From Nocardioides sp. GY 10127 (GTDB lineage Bacteria > Actinomycetota > Actinomycetes > Propionibacteriales > Nocardioidaceae): a stretch of 64,000 nt of DNA. Each line of letters starts with the position of its first letter. Position 1 is the stretch's first letter. Below are positions 43,831-52,258 of the stretch, in pieces. Below the pieces are notes generated by a model. It saw nothing but the letters and a program-made list of their open reading frames with translations. It did not search any database and was not told where the DNA came from. Made by a program: the position numbers and the translations under genes. The stretch spans positions 186,001 to 250,000 of the forward strand of contig NZ_STGL01000008.1 in assembly GCF_004919085.1 (NCBI RefSeq), in the 5' to 3' direction.

Positions 43831-44849
43831 CGGGCCCCGGCGGGGCCGACGCTGCCGCGGTCGCGGAACACCGGCGCGACCAGGCGGGTGGTGTAGGCGG
43901 ATTCGTGGTCGCCAGGCCCCTCGATGCGCCGGACGAGGTGCTGGACGGCGAGGCGCCCCAGGAAGTCGGGGGCGCTCTCGACCGAGCTGAAGGGCAGGGA
44001 GAAGACGCGGGCGAACTCCTCGGAGTAGCGGCCGATGACCGAGAGGTCCCCGGGGGCGCTGAGGCCACGCTGGTGGAGGACGCCGGGCAGGGCGGTCGCG
44101 GCGGCCTCGTTGTTGAGCAGGAGGCCGGTCACCGCGGGGTGCTGGTCGAGGAGCTCGCCGAGGAACTCGCCGATCTCGGGCGCCTGGGAGGGGGCGAAGG
44201 CGTGGTGCACGCGCACCCCGAGCTGCTCGGCACGTTCCATGCACCCGTCGCGCAGCCGCCACACGTAGGCGCCGCCTCGTTCGACGACGTGGTGGGGTTG
44301 CGAGATCAGCAGCATCTCCTCGTGACCGGCCGCCGCCATCTGCTCGACCATGAGTCGGCCGGCCTCGGGGAAGTCGAGGTCGAACACGTCCACGCCGGCC
44401 CCGTCGTTCGGCAGGCCGATGAGGGCGCCGGGCTGGTCCGCGCTGCGCAGGAGGGGAAGGCGGGGGTCGTCCTCCGCGACGTTGAGGAGCACCACCCCGT
44501 CGACCATGCGGGAGTCCGTGACGCGCCGCAGGGCCGCGGGCCCGTCCGGGTCGGTCACGAGGAGGACGTCGTACCCCAGCGTCCGGGCGGTGTCCGTGAC
44601 GCCCTGGATGTACTGGAGCATGGCCGGGGCGAACTCGTCCTCGAGGAACTGGGCGAGGAGGCCGATGACCCGCGTCTGGGAGGTCCTGAGCGCACGCGCC
44701 CCGGCGTTGGCGGTGTAGCCGAGCTCGCGGGCAGCGTCCGCGACGCGCTCCCTCACCTCGGGCGAGATGGTCCGGCGGCCGGAGAAGACGTAGGAGACCG
44801 TGGAGCGCGACACGCCTGCGCGCTTGGCGACGTCACTGATCGTGACCAT
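43827..44849 (-). CDS. LacI family regulator of the sugar operon, 340 aa
   Basis: HTH TISDVAKRAGVSRSTVSYVF, RRTISPEVRERVADAARELGY, and a sugar-binding sensor domain (RVIGLLAQFLEDEFAP, VDGVVLLNV). ATG at 44849. The palindrome TCGAACCGATTCGA lies 14 nt upstream and recurs before the binding-protein gene, so it likely represses itself and the operon that includes both glycosidases. Confidence 0.9.
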   Translation of the reverse strand: MVTISDVAKRAGVSRSTVSYVFSGRRTISPEVRERVADAARELGYTANAGARALRTSQTRVIGLLAQFLEDEFAPAMLQYIQGVTDTARTLGYDVLLVTDPDGPAALRRVTDSRMVDGVVLLNVAEDDPRLPLLRSADQPGALIGLPNDGAGVDVFDLDFPEAGRLMVEQMAAAGHEEMLLISQPHHVVERGGAYVWRLRDGCMERAEQLGVRVHHAFAPSQAPEIGEFLGELLDQHPAVTGLLLNNEAAATALPGVLHQRGLSAPGDLSVIGRYSEEFARVFSLPFSSVESAPDFLGRLAVQHLVRRIEGPGDHESAYTTRLVAPVFRDRGSVGPAGAR

Positions 44850-44862
44850 CCGGACCTCCCGG

Positions 44863-44876
44863 TCGAACCGATTCGA
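44863..44876. promoter_or_regulatory. LacI operator in front of its own gene
   Basis: TCGAACCGATTCGA, identical to the site at 41486-41499. Just upstream of the regulator's start, it would give autorepression. Confidence 0.8.
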
Positions 44877-44998
44877 TGATGCGGGTCACACTGTCGCATC
44901 CCCTGTGACCGCAGCGCAAGTGTGGTGACGCCCCCCTTCCCGCGTCCCGCCCGGGAGCGCAGCGTGCGGACTCCGCTCAGGCGACCCTGGAGTGCGAC

Positions 44999-45043
44999 AA
45001 CGGGGTGGATGCGGTGCACCCGATACACCGCATCCACCCCGTT
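44999..45043. repeat. Intergenic palindrome family, copy D
   Basis: AACGGGGTGGATGCGGTGCA (44999-45018), loop CCCGA, TACACCGCATCCACCCCGTT (45024-45043); one mismatch in the 20-bp stem. It differs from copy C by a single base within 45 nt. Located at the outer edge of the genomic island. Confidence 0.85.
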
Positions 45044-45204
45044 CCGCGCGCACGAGGGCCGAGCGGCCCAGCGGGCAGACCCCGACACTCCCGGAATCAG
45101 CCGGACACGACGGAAGAGCCCCTGACCGGCGTTTCCGTTGGTCAGGGGCTCTTTGTCCTGCTGGTGGCAGATCCAGGATTCGAACCTGGGAAGCTTTCGC
45201 GACG
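45044..45204. repeat. Distal att-like repeat of the tRNA-Tyr 3' end (att1)
   Basis: The tRNA-Tyr 3' segment with its CCA, T-arm and variable arm (45162-45204) is repeated here, preceded by a terminator copy with arms 45116-45127 and 45140-45151. Identity to the tRNA gene stops at 45204. The 43-nt fragment is a truncated tRNA, not a functional gene. It marks the outer end of the genomic island. Confidence 0.85.
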
Positions 45205-45464
45205 CTCGGTCTCGCCTGGCAGCGCGCCCGCGAGGCAGCCCTCACCGAGCAGCAACAGACCTCACCACTCGCCCGTCGCCCCTACGACCTCCGCCACGCC
45301 TGCCTCACCACCTGGCTCAACGCCGGCGTCCCCCCGGCCCAGGTCGCGAGCTGGGCCGGCCACAGCACCCGCGTCCTCCTCGACGACTACGCCCCGGGTG
45401 CATGGACGGCCAGCGACAGACCGCCCAGGCACAGATCGACGCCTACTTCCACAGCAGCGACTGA
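45200..45464 (+). pseudogene. Tyrosine integrase remnant, C-terminal part, frameshifted
   Basis: Reads LAWQRAREAALTEQQQTSPL, RRPYDLRHACLTTWLNAGV, and GHSTRVLLDDYA, closely matching the C-terminus of the intact integrase at 53774-55198, including the box II Arg-His and the catalytic Tyr. A one-base shift after DDYA splits off the final DGQRQTAQAQIDAYFHSSD. The N-terminal four fifths are missing: the fragment joins the tRNA fragment directly, indicating a deletion. Confidence 0.85.
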
Positions 45465-45494
45465 CGTCGCGGCGGCCAGCGAGCCCCACGTATC

Positions 45495-45519
45495 TCGGAA
45501 CAACGACCCGCTATTCCGA
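45495..45519. repeat. TCGGAA-N13-TTCCGA palindrome after the integrase remnant
   Basis: TCGGAA (45495-45500), 13-nt spacer, TTCCGA (45514-45519). The same motif with the same spacing occurs twice after the intact integrase (55210-55275). Not explained by gene coding. Confidence 0.75.
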
Positions 45520-45648
45520 CTTACGGCGGCCAAGTCGGAATACCGAGCGAGCGGCTGGCATGGACCGGGACGCCCACGGCCCCACAAACGGCGCGCGCGG
45601 AGCAGGGGCGGCAGCCCGGCACGGCGCCGCCCTACCCCGGACCCGTCC

Positions 45649-46854
45649 TCAGCGCACCGGTCCCGCAGTCAACGCCTCAAGCACGCGAGGCGCGAAGAAG
45701 CGTCGCTTGTACGCACTGGCGTCGACAACGTCGAGAACACCCAGGTCGCAGAGCTGACTGACCAACCTGTTCGCCCGCCCGTAGGACAGTCCCAGATCAG
45801 CCTCCACCCGTCGGACGGTGAAGCTGGGGTTCGCCACCGCGAGATCAACGAGAGCATGGGCACTGTCAGCGCGGAGCGACGACGCCCGCACCGCCTCGTG
45901 CAGGTCGGCCTGCACCCCCACCAGCGCGCGCATCTCGGCGAGAGTGCCCCGCGCGGCTTGGCACAGCCCCTCGGCGAAGAACCGCACGTACCCGTCCCAG
46001 TCAGCCGCGGCGCTGACGGCCAGCAGCCTGTCGTAGTACTCAGAGCGTCGCGCCTCGAACCACGGGGACACCGTGAGCGTCGGCTCACCGAGCACCCCGG
46101 ACGTCACCAGGTGCAGGACGATGAGGAGCCGCCCCACTCGCCCGTTGCCGTCGTGGAAGGGGTGCAGGGTCTCGAACTGGTAGTGCGACATGGCGGCGGC
46201 AACCACCGGATCTATCCGACGCCGATGGTCCCGCCGCAGCCAGTCGACCAACGAGGCGACTCCCAGGTCGAGCTCGTCACCCGGGGGCGCGGGCACGAAT
46301 CGAGCGTTGTGAGCCGGAAAGCCGCGTGGGTCGACGTCCGATCGACGTCCGATGACGACCTGCGCATCACGGAGTCGCCCCGACACTGCCTCCAGGGGCG
46401 TGCCCTTCATCAGCAGCCCCTGGAGATCGCTGAGGGAGGAGACTGTTAGCGGCCTCCCGTCACCGGTCCAGGCGAAGGCGTAGTTGGCCGCGCGCACGTA
46501 GTTGAGAATCTCGACCAGCTCAGCCGTGGCCGGCTCCTCGTCGTCAGCGACCAGCACCTGCGCCAGAGGCGCGTACGTGCCCTCGAGCGCGGACGTGCTC
46601 TGCGCCTCGCGGGTCAGCGTGGGCATCCTCAACAGGGTCGGATTCGGCAGCTGCCGCGACGTGCTGTCCAGCGCCGCCAGCGCCGCTCTCGCCTCAGCGA
46701 CGACCATGAACGTCGCCTGGCTCAGGGCCGGGCCGTCGTCGGACAGTGCGTCCGGCACGAAGGCGCGGTGCTCCCACTCACCGAGCACAGGGTCTACGCC
46801 GCCAATCGGGACAAGTTGCCCCGGGGCCACGTTGAGGAACATGTCGAGGTCCAC
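45649..46854 (-). CDS. Fic/DOC family protein (likely AMP transferase), 401 aa
   Basis: Fic motif HPFHDGNGRVGRLL (residues about 245) with the catalytic His; the N-terminal inhibitory helix motif STSALEGT (S-x-x-x-E-G) is also present, so it is the self-inhibited class II type. C-terminal HTH-like segment from about residue 340. Start GTG at 46854 has a weak ribosome site; an in-frame ATG at 46842 is an alternative. Part of the decayed element between att1 and att2. It would modify target proteins with AMP; target unknown. Confidence 0.85.
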   Translation of the reverse strand: MDLDMFLNVAPGQLVPIGGVDPVLGEWEHRAFVPDALSDDGPALSQATFMVVAEARAALAALDSTSRQLPNPTLLRMPTLTREAQSTSALEGTYAPLAQVLVADDEEPATAELVEILNYVRAANYAFAWTGDGRPLTVSSLSDLQGLLMKGTPLEAVSGRLRDAQVVIGRRSDVDPRGFPAHNARFVPAPPGDELDLGVASLVDWLRRDHRRRIDPVVAAAMSHYQFETLHPFHDGNGRVGRLLIVLHLVTSGVLGEPTLTVSPWFEARRSEYYDRLLAVSAAADWDGYVRFFAEGLCQAARGTLAEMRALVGVQADLHEAVRASSLRADSAHALVDLAVANPSFTVRRVEADLGLSYGRANRLVSQLCDLGVLDVVDASAYKRRFFAPRVLEALTAGPVR

Positions 46855-46888
46855 AATGTCACTCTAGGGGCACTTGAAGGACATTGTG
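46852..46888. promoter_or_regulatory. Inverted repeat at the Fic gene start
   Basis: CACAATGTC (46852-46860) and GACATTGTG (46880-46888) are perfect 9-bp inverted arms spaced by 19 nt and overlap the start codon. Could be an operator for autoregulation. Confidence 0.45.
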
Positions 46889-47268
46889 CAGGGCTGCGTG
46901 TCACACATGGGCACTTCGCGGCATGCAGAGCCGCCAGGCCCGTTGCGCCAGCCGATCAGCGTCCGGCCCGACCACCGCGTCGCCGTCCTGCTTGCTGCCA
47001 CCACAGCTGCCCGCACAGTCGCGTGTCGCCAACGGCCACCTCCGCCACCCCGAGCAGACGGGCTCGTGGCGCCGACCGGGCCGCCCGAACCGCGCCAAAC
47101 TTTGACACGTATTTGACACAGATCGCCGCACACAGCCGGTCACTGTCAGGCACGGCCGGACACGGCGAAAGAGCCCCTGACCGGCGTTTCCGCTGGCCAG
47201 GGGCTCTTTTTCCTGCTGGTGGCAGATCCAGGATTCGAACCTGGGAAGCTTTCGCGACGGATTTACAG
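46889..47268. repeat. Second att-like repeat of the tRNA-Tyr 3' end (att2), preceded by gene-free sequence
   Basis: Gene-free to about 47091. From 47092 to 47268 the sequence repeats that at 58634-58812: first a CAAACTTTG segment, then the terminator hairpin, then the tRNA-Tyr 3' half from the CCA (47217-47219) to the anticodon loop end ATTTACAG (47268). Identity ends within the anticodon arm, a common crossover point for tyrosine integrases. Confidence 0.85.
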
Positions 47269-47493
47269 ACCCCGACTCCCCCACCAGGCACCAGTACGAA
47301 CGCCCGGATCTCCAAGCCGCGGGGCACGGATAGGGCACGACAGCCGTGGGCATGGCGATCGACCCCAGGCGGCACGCCAAGCCATGTCACCCATGGGGGC
47401 AGCAGCCCCCGCCCTCGGCGACCGCACCAGCGCGGTCTCACAGTTGAACACCGAGGACCTCGCCCATGTCACCAACTTCATCGACGCCCTCGT
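47269..47493. other. Gene-free segment with a possible C-terminal gene fragment
   Basis: Between att2 and the IS3 element. One frame ends with SQLNTEDLAHVTNFIDALV before a stop at 47496, which looks like the tail of a truncated protein, but no start or recognisable domain precedes it. Nothing else seen. Confidence 0.3.
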
Positions 47494-47516
47494 CTGAATC
47501 GCACTGGGTTTCGTGC

Positions 47517-48455
47517 CTAGCGATTCCCTTGGCCGGCGAGTGCCGGCTGGGCTGATTCATGGGCAGCGTAGTACGCCGCCTCGACCTCGAGCGGGGTGCG
47601 CAGGTCGAGCTCTCCGTGGAGGCGCTGGTGGTTCCACCACCACACGTACTCGAGCGTCGCGAGCTCAACCTGCTTGATCGTGCGCCAGGGACCTCGACTT
47701 CTGATGGGCTCGGTCTTGTAGAGCCCGTTGACCGCTTCGGCGAGGGCATTGTCGAAGGAGTCACCGACGGTGCCGGTCGACGGCTTCGCCCCGAGTTCCC
47801 CGATCCGGTCGGTGTAGACGATCGAGAGGTAGTTCGAGCCGTGGTCGGCGTGGTGGACCAGCCCGGTGAGGTCGGCGGCGCCCTCGCGTCTGGCGTCCCA
47901 GGCGGCCATGTCGAGGGCCTGTAGCGGGAGGATGTCGGCCCTCAACGTCGCGGCGACGTTCCACCCCACGATCCGGCGGGAGTAGACGTCGGTCACGAAC
48001 GCGACGAACGCGAACCCTGACCAGGTAGCGACGTAGGTGATGTCCGCGACCCACAGGCGCCGCGGCGCGGGCGCCTGGAAGCGGCGTTGGACCAGGTCGG
48101 CCGGCTTGACGGCCGCCGGATCAGGCTTGGTGGTGAACACCTTCTTCGACCGCTTCACGCCGCGAACGTCGGCGATCTTCATCAACCTCGCGGTCTGATC
48201 GCGACCGATGTCCCAGCCCTGCCGACGCATCAGCGCGTGCATCTTCCGCACGCCGTAGACGCCGTAGTTCTCGCCGTGCAGGCGAGCGATCTGGGGCACC
48301 AGCAACTCGTCCTTATGCGCCCGCGCCGAGGGTGGCCTGGCCTTGGCGGCCCTGTAGCCCCGGGAGGTGATGAACCCACGAACTGCCGGGCCCAGCACCC
48401 GGCAGATGGCCTCGACCCCGAACTGATCCTTGTGCTCGTCGATGTACCGGATCAC
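47517..48455 (-). CDS. IS3-family transposase OrfB, 312 aa
   Basis: Catalytic DDE domain: Asp in LWVADITYV, Asp in VHHADHGSNY, Glu in FDNALAEAVNGL (about 35 residues later), followed by YVWWWNHQRLHGEL. Its GTG overlaps the OrfA stop (GTGA), so expression could be by coupling or by frameshifting into an OrfAB fusion. Appears complete. Confidence 0.9.
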   Translation of the reverse strand: MIRYIDEHKDQFGVEAICRVLGPAVRGFITSRGYRAAKARPPSARAHKDELLVPQIARLHGENYGVYGVRKMHALMRRQGWDIGRDQTARLMKIADVRGVKRSKKVFTTKPDPAAVKPADLVQRRFQAPAPRRLWVADITYVATWSGFAFVAFVTDVYSRRIVGWNVAATLRADILPLQALDMAAWDARREGAADLTGLVHHADHGSNYLSIVYTDRIGELGAKPSTGTVGDSFDNALAEAVNGLYKTEPIRSRGPWRTIKQVELATLEYVWWWNHQRLHGELDLRTPLEVEAAYYAAHESAQPALAGQGNR

Positions 48456-48763
48456 TTCGTCGTGGGGCGGTCGAGTTCCTTGGCGAAAAACACTGATGCG
48501 GACTTCAAGATCTCGTTCGCCCTGCGGAGCTCGGCATTCTCGCGCTTGAGGCGCTTGATCTCCTCGGCGTCATCGGTCGTGGTTCCCGGCCGGGAACCGG
48601 CGTCGACCTCGGCACGGTGGACCCACAGCCGCAGGGTCTCGGTGTTCATCCCCAGCAGCCCCGCGACGTGCCGCAACGCAGCAGTCTCGTGCGGGTGCTC
48701 GGAGCGGGTCTCGACGACCATCCGCACTGCCCGCTCAGGCATCTCGTTCGTGTACCTGGCCAT
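48452..48763 (-). CDS. IS3-family transposase OrfA, 103 aa
   Basis: HTH protein: MPERAVRMVVETRSEHPHET then VAGLLGMNTETLRLWVHRAE, with a leucine-zipper-like KRLKRENAELRRANEILKSA and ending SVFFAKELDRPTTK. ATG at 48763 was preferred because AGGATGGG lies before it; an ATG at 48772 is in frame. Confidence 0.88.
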   Translation of the reverse strand: MARYTNEMPERAVRMVVETRSEHPHETAALRHVAGLLGMNTETLRLWVHRAEVDAGSRPGTTTDDAEEIKRLKRENAELRRANEILKSASVFFAKELDRPTTK

Positions 48764-48889
48764 CGTTCCCATCCTGACTGATCAAGCGGAACGTAACCCA
48801 GATGCTTCTCTGTCGCGTCAAGCCGCCGCGAGAAGTGCGTCGGTTCGCTGATGGGCGTCAGTCAGGGTGCGGAAGATCTGCCCGGTGAC

Positions 48890-49901
48890 CTAGGGCTTGA
48901 GGCAGCGCCGGATCTCCTTGGTCGTCTTGCCTTCGGCCAGGCGGCGGTCGATGTAGGCCCGGGTTGCTGGGTCGGTGCGCATACGGGTCAGCACGATGGT
49001 GTTCATCGCTCGGTTCAGTTGGCGGTCGCCCCCGCGGTTGAGGCGGTGACGCACGGTGTTCCCGGAAGGAGGCCGGGATGGGCGCAGTGCCGGCGATCGC
49101 GGCGAAAGCCGCTTCGCTGCGGATGCGCCCGGGGTGCGACCACACGGTCAGCACGATGGCTGCGGTGACGGCGCCCACGCCGTGTAGTTCGAGGAGGTCG
49201 GGTGCCTCGACGGTGACGATCTCGGTGAGCCGCACACGGTTCTCGGTCAACTCCTCATCAAGCACCAGCACGCGTTTGGCCAAGCGAACGGCCTCTGCGC
49301 GCGCGGTCGAGGTTCCCAACGCCTCCTCGCGGCGTCGCCAGCCAGCGATCGCGGTGATCTGCTGGGCGGTGAGGGACTTGCGGGCATCGCTGCCCAGATC
49401 GTGGCTGCGCAGCAGCGAGGTCAGTGCGTTGATGCACCGGGTCCGCTCGATGTTGAGGTGCTCTCGAGCGACGGTGAGGACCCGCAGCGCGGTGTGCGTT
49501 TGGCCGGCCCGACGGTCCCGCAGCCTGGCCAACGGCATCACCAAGGTGGCGCGGGCAGCGAGAGCAGCGTCCAGAGCATCGGTTTTCCCGCGCCCCCTCT
49601 CACGTCGCGGGGTCGGAGCTTCGACCACGCGGTAGCCCGCCTCGGCCAGCACGTCACTGAGGACTGCGCCGTAGGAGCCGGTGCCTTCGGCGGCGACCAG
49701 GACCGAGTCAAGGTCGCTCTCAGTGCGGCGACTGATCCAGTCCCGGGCACGACGCAGGCCAGCTGGAGTGGTCGGGAAGGTTGCTTGGTCCAGCAGAGCG
49801 CCACGGTCATCGACGATGGCGTAGCTGTGGGTCGCGGCGTGCGTGTCGACCCCGACGACGAAGCGGTAGGTCTCGGCCACGGTGGCAGGCAGACTGGGCA
49901 T
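48890..49901 (-). pseudogene. IS110-family transposase, frameshifted near the C-terminus
   Basis: DEDD transposase: Asp in FVVGVDTHAATHSYAIVD, Glu in VAAEGTGSYG, Asp/Asp in KTDALDAALAARA, then LHGVGAVTAAIVLTVWSHPG and AFAAIAGTAPIPAS. From about 49070 the frame is lost; in a different frame the family-typical continuation NTVRHRLNRGGDRQLNRAMN, TKEIRRCLKP is present, ending at a stop at 48890. Removing one base (TCCTTCC to TCCTCC, about 49069) restores 336 residues. ATG 49901 has GAGGAG. Confidence 0.88.
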
Positions 49902-50363
49902 GCGATGTTCTCCTCACTGATCGGGTTGGACGTCGTTGCCGGCGTCAGCCCGGGTGAGAAGTCACGACGAGGCAGGCCTGTAATGAGCCACACCACTAGG
50001 ACGGCAATCCCGGTGGTGGACATGCTTCTGATCAAGCCATCGTTGTGGGCCAGGGTCGGCGCCGGCACCCTGTGCCCGCTGGACAGATCCCGGGCATGAC
50101 ACCCCCGAGGGGTCAGGCGATTCAGGAGTCACAGCGCGCACCGGGTGACCGGCGCTAACCCTGCCAGCCAGCCCCAGGCCAGCCGCGACGAAGACTTACA
50201 TGCGATTCAACGACCGGACTAAACCACTATCCGGGACTCAACTTGTTCCCGAAATGATTGTCCATGCGGATGCTCTAATCAACCGGTGCCCATCCGCGTG
50301 GGCACCTAAGCATGGGCGCCAGCAGCTCGCTTGGCGCCCCATCAACCCAGAAAGGGAACGCAA
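49902..50363. other. Gene-free stretch upstream of a secreted-protein operon
   Basis: 462 nt with no convincing gene; the first ~200 nt are probably the 5' end of the IS110 element. A hairpin GGTGCCCA (50285-50292) with TGGGCACC (50299-50306) lies 58 nt before the start of the secreted protein gene and could act in its 5' leader. GC content starts to drop from about 50190. Confidence 0.4.
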
Positions 50364-51311
50364 ATGCGGGGCGTTGACCACAGCAACCTTCGGCGCGTCA
50401 TCGCAACTTTTACAGCGGCAACCGTCTGCATGTTGGCCGGGATTGGTTCAGCCACGGCTGACGACCCATCAACTGATAGCGACCCAACCTCGCCCGGGAG
50501 CGTGACTCAGACACAGGCAGACCTGACGGTTGGTCAGCTGGCGACAGCCCTGGTGGCGGCGGACTCAGAACCTGCGGCGGAGAACCCAGATGTCAGCATC
50601 AGCGGGAGTTCTGCTACCGCGGAGGCGATTACGTCCAATGGGCCGCTCGCCGTGACTGTCGAGACGAGCAGCGTCGGCACGGTGGGCAACGACGGGATTA
50701 CCGCTGTCTACTCAGGTGCGACCGATGACTCTATGGTTGCGCTCCAGCCGACCGAAGATGGCCTCCGGGCCGCGATCACGATTGACTCCGTCGACGCTCC
50801 CGAGGCTTACAACTTTGAAGTAGGCGGAGACGTTGCGTCACTTCGGCTCAACAGTGACGGCAGCGTGGCTGCCTTGGATCTAGACGGCAACCTCATTGCA
50901 GAAGCAGCCTCGCCGTGGGCCGTGGACGCCAATGGGCAGCCGGTCCCCACCCACTACGAGGTCAATGGAACGACCCTTACCCAAGTGGTTGAGCACCACT
51001 CTGGCTCATGGACATACGGAATTGTGGCCGATCCGACCTTCCATTGGTGGGGCGTGCGTTGGACACTGTCGCACACCCGGACACAGAAACTGATCCTGGC
51101 GATGTCGGGCGCGTCGGCGGCATCTGGCGTCGTTGCTTTGCTGTGCGGAGGTACCATTGCCGGAGCAATCCCATGTGGCATCGGATATGGCGTTGTCGCG
51201 GGGGTAATTGGGTTTGGAACCGCGATGCTCAACTACTGCGACCGCAACGCGAAGGGAATCACCCTCGACTATCACTGGTTCGGTTCATACTGGTCGTGCT
51301 CGACGCGGTAA
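50364..51311 (+). CDS. Secreted protein with hydrophobic C-terminal module, 315 aa, function unknown
   Basis: Signal peptide: basic MRGVDHSNLRR, hydrophobic VIATFTAATVCMLAGIG, cleavage near SATA-DDPS. The middle (residues about 35-230) is soluble, beta-rich, and ends in a sequence PTHYEVNGTTLTQVVEHHSG, YGIVADPTFHWW. The last ~85 residues have two Gly/Ala-rich hydrophobic stretches (LILAMSGASAASGVVALLCG, AIPCGIGYGVVAGVIGFGTA) and four Cys, ending WSCSTR. GC is lower than neighbours. Could be a membrane-active antibacterial protein, since a small membrane protein follows; that is inference. ATG 50364 has AAAGGGA. Confidence 0.7.
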   Translation: MRGVDHSNLRRVIATFTAATVCMLAGIGSATADDPSTDSDPTSPGSVTQTQADLTVGQLATALVAADSEPAAENPDVSISGSSATAEAITSNGPLAVTVETSSVGTVGNDGITAVYSGATDDSMVALQPTEDGLRAAITIDSVDAPEAYNFEVGGDVASLRLNSDGSVAALDLDGNLIAEAASPWAVDANGQPVPTHYEVNGTTLTQVVEHHSGSWTYGIVADPTFHWWGVRWTLSHTRTQKLILAMSGASAASGVVALLCGGTIAGAIPCGIGYGVVAGVIGFGTAMLNYCDRNAKGITLDYHWFGSYWSCSTR

Positions 51312-51323
51312 TAGGGAGATTTC

Positions 51324-51509
51324 ATGCGACGACAACTGGCTCGATGGGGATGGCTCATCGTGTTGGCTGTGAGCGCCAGCACACTCATGATTGTTAACCC
51401 CGGCGAGCACCTCGTGACCGTTGCAATGATTTCGATGTGGGCGATCTTCGCCTTCGTTGTTATCAAACTCGCGGTCTTCGACAACCTTCGCCGTGTTTGG
51501 CGGCGATGA
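51324..51509 (+). CDS. Small two-helix membrane protein, 61 aa
   Basis: Helices WGWLIVLAVSASTLMIV and VTVAMISMWAIFAFVVIKLA between basic ends (MRRQLARW, LRRVWRR). Starts 13 nt after the secreted protein with GGGAGAT before the ATG; same lower GC. Arrangement after a secreted protein with a hydrophobic end fits an immunity protein, but there is no sequence proof. Confidence 0.65.
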   Translation: MRRQLARWGWLIVLAVSASTLMIVNPGEHLVTVAMISMWAIFAFVVIKLAVFDNLRRVWRR

Positions 51510-51535
51510 CGGGCCGCATGAAGTTGGCGTAGTGG

Positions 51536-51573
51536 TTCGCTGGCCGACCGTACATGTACCGTCGGCCAGCGAA
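51536..51573 (+). terminator. Strong hairpin after the small membrane protein gene
   Basis: TTCGCTGGCCGAC (51536-51548) pairs with GTCGGCCAGCGAA (51561-51573); inside, GTACATGTAC (51550-51559) is itself a palindrome. A 13-bp perfect stem, without a U-run. Confidence 0.6.
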
Positions 51574-51729
51574 TCTGGTCCGTCTGTCGACTTCATCGAA
51601 TGGGAGAAGTTGACGAACCCAGCCTCAGAGGCCGGTCCCCACGACAAGGGGCACGGCGGGGTCGTCGGGAGTCGTTCCCGGTGCCCATGCCACCTTCGGG
51701 TCGTTCACGAAAGTGATCGATCCAGTCGC

Positions 51730-51960
51730 GGCGGTCAAGTGCCTTCGAGTGGTGTAGCGCTGCGTTCTCCTTCTCGGGTGGGTCAGGCGGTCAGGGTGGG
51801 GAGTTGGTTGATGTCGAGCACGACGGTGATCCTGCAGCAGGCCAGGACGTAGAGCCCGAGGTAGCGGCGACCTTCGGCCCATTCGTCGGTCTGCTCCGTC
51901 AGGACGGCTCAGACCAGCCGCACGATCGCAGCTCGGTTGGGCCTGCTGCACGAACCGGTG
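51730..51960 (-). mobile_element. IS256-family transposase remnant (C-terminal end)
   Basis: The minus strand reads VLTEQTDEWAEGRRYLGLYV, LACCRITVVLDINQLPTLTA before a stop at 51783-51785, typical of the C-terminal end of IS256-type transposases (EQHDEWAEGRRYLGL). An in-frame stop at 51909-51911 interrupts it and nothing of the N-terminal part remains. The terminal sequence TACACCAC near 51758 is IS256-like. Confidence 0.65.
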
Positions 51961-52258
51961 TCACTCTGACGTGGCGGCAACCGCCCCTGGCCCTCCTCAA
52001 CGGCATGGGCCAGCGGCAGGCTCGGACAACTCATGCCACCGGACTCCCACGCCCACCAGGGCTCAACCGACACACCTGCCAAGCCAAGCCATCGCACACC
52101 GAGGCTAGACCCACACACCTAGTGCATCCCAGGGATGGTGAAGCGTCCGTACGAAATCTCAGCGCTGCGCGACCTGCGTGATCCCACTTCGGTGATCCCC
52201 GCCCCGTGCGCCCCTTCGGAGTAGGTCGTAGGCCTGACGGCCAAGGGAGTCGAGTGAT
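51961..52258. other. Gene-free region, nothing clear
   Basis: Between the IS256 remnant and the phosphotransferase gene. No frame shows a start with ribosome site and known protein character. It may hold more decayed transposase sequence. Confidence 0.3.

Larger units (their letters stand above)
47494..48806 (-). mobile_element. IS3-family insertion sequence
   Basis: Two overlapping transposase genes (orfA and orfB) flanked by imperfect terminal inverted repeats: GCACTGGGTTTCGTGCC at 47501-47517 and, inverted on the right, CGGAACGTAACCCAGATGC at 48787-48805. The ends and the target duplication are approximate. Confidence 0.75.

Noticed and set aside
45162-45204. Second tRNA-Tyr gene
   Set aside because: Only the 3' part is present (no acceptor 5' strand or anticodon), so it is an att fragment.
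47217-47268. Third tRNA-Tyr gene
   Set aside because: Only the 3' half up to the anticodon arm is present; an att fragment.
52119-52258. Small minus-strand frame ending TTYSEGAHGAGITEV and more
   Set aside because: No start with ribosome site and no family resemblance seen; left as gene-free.
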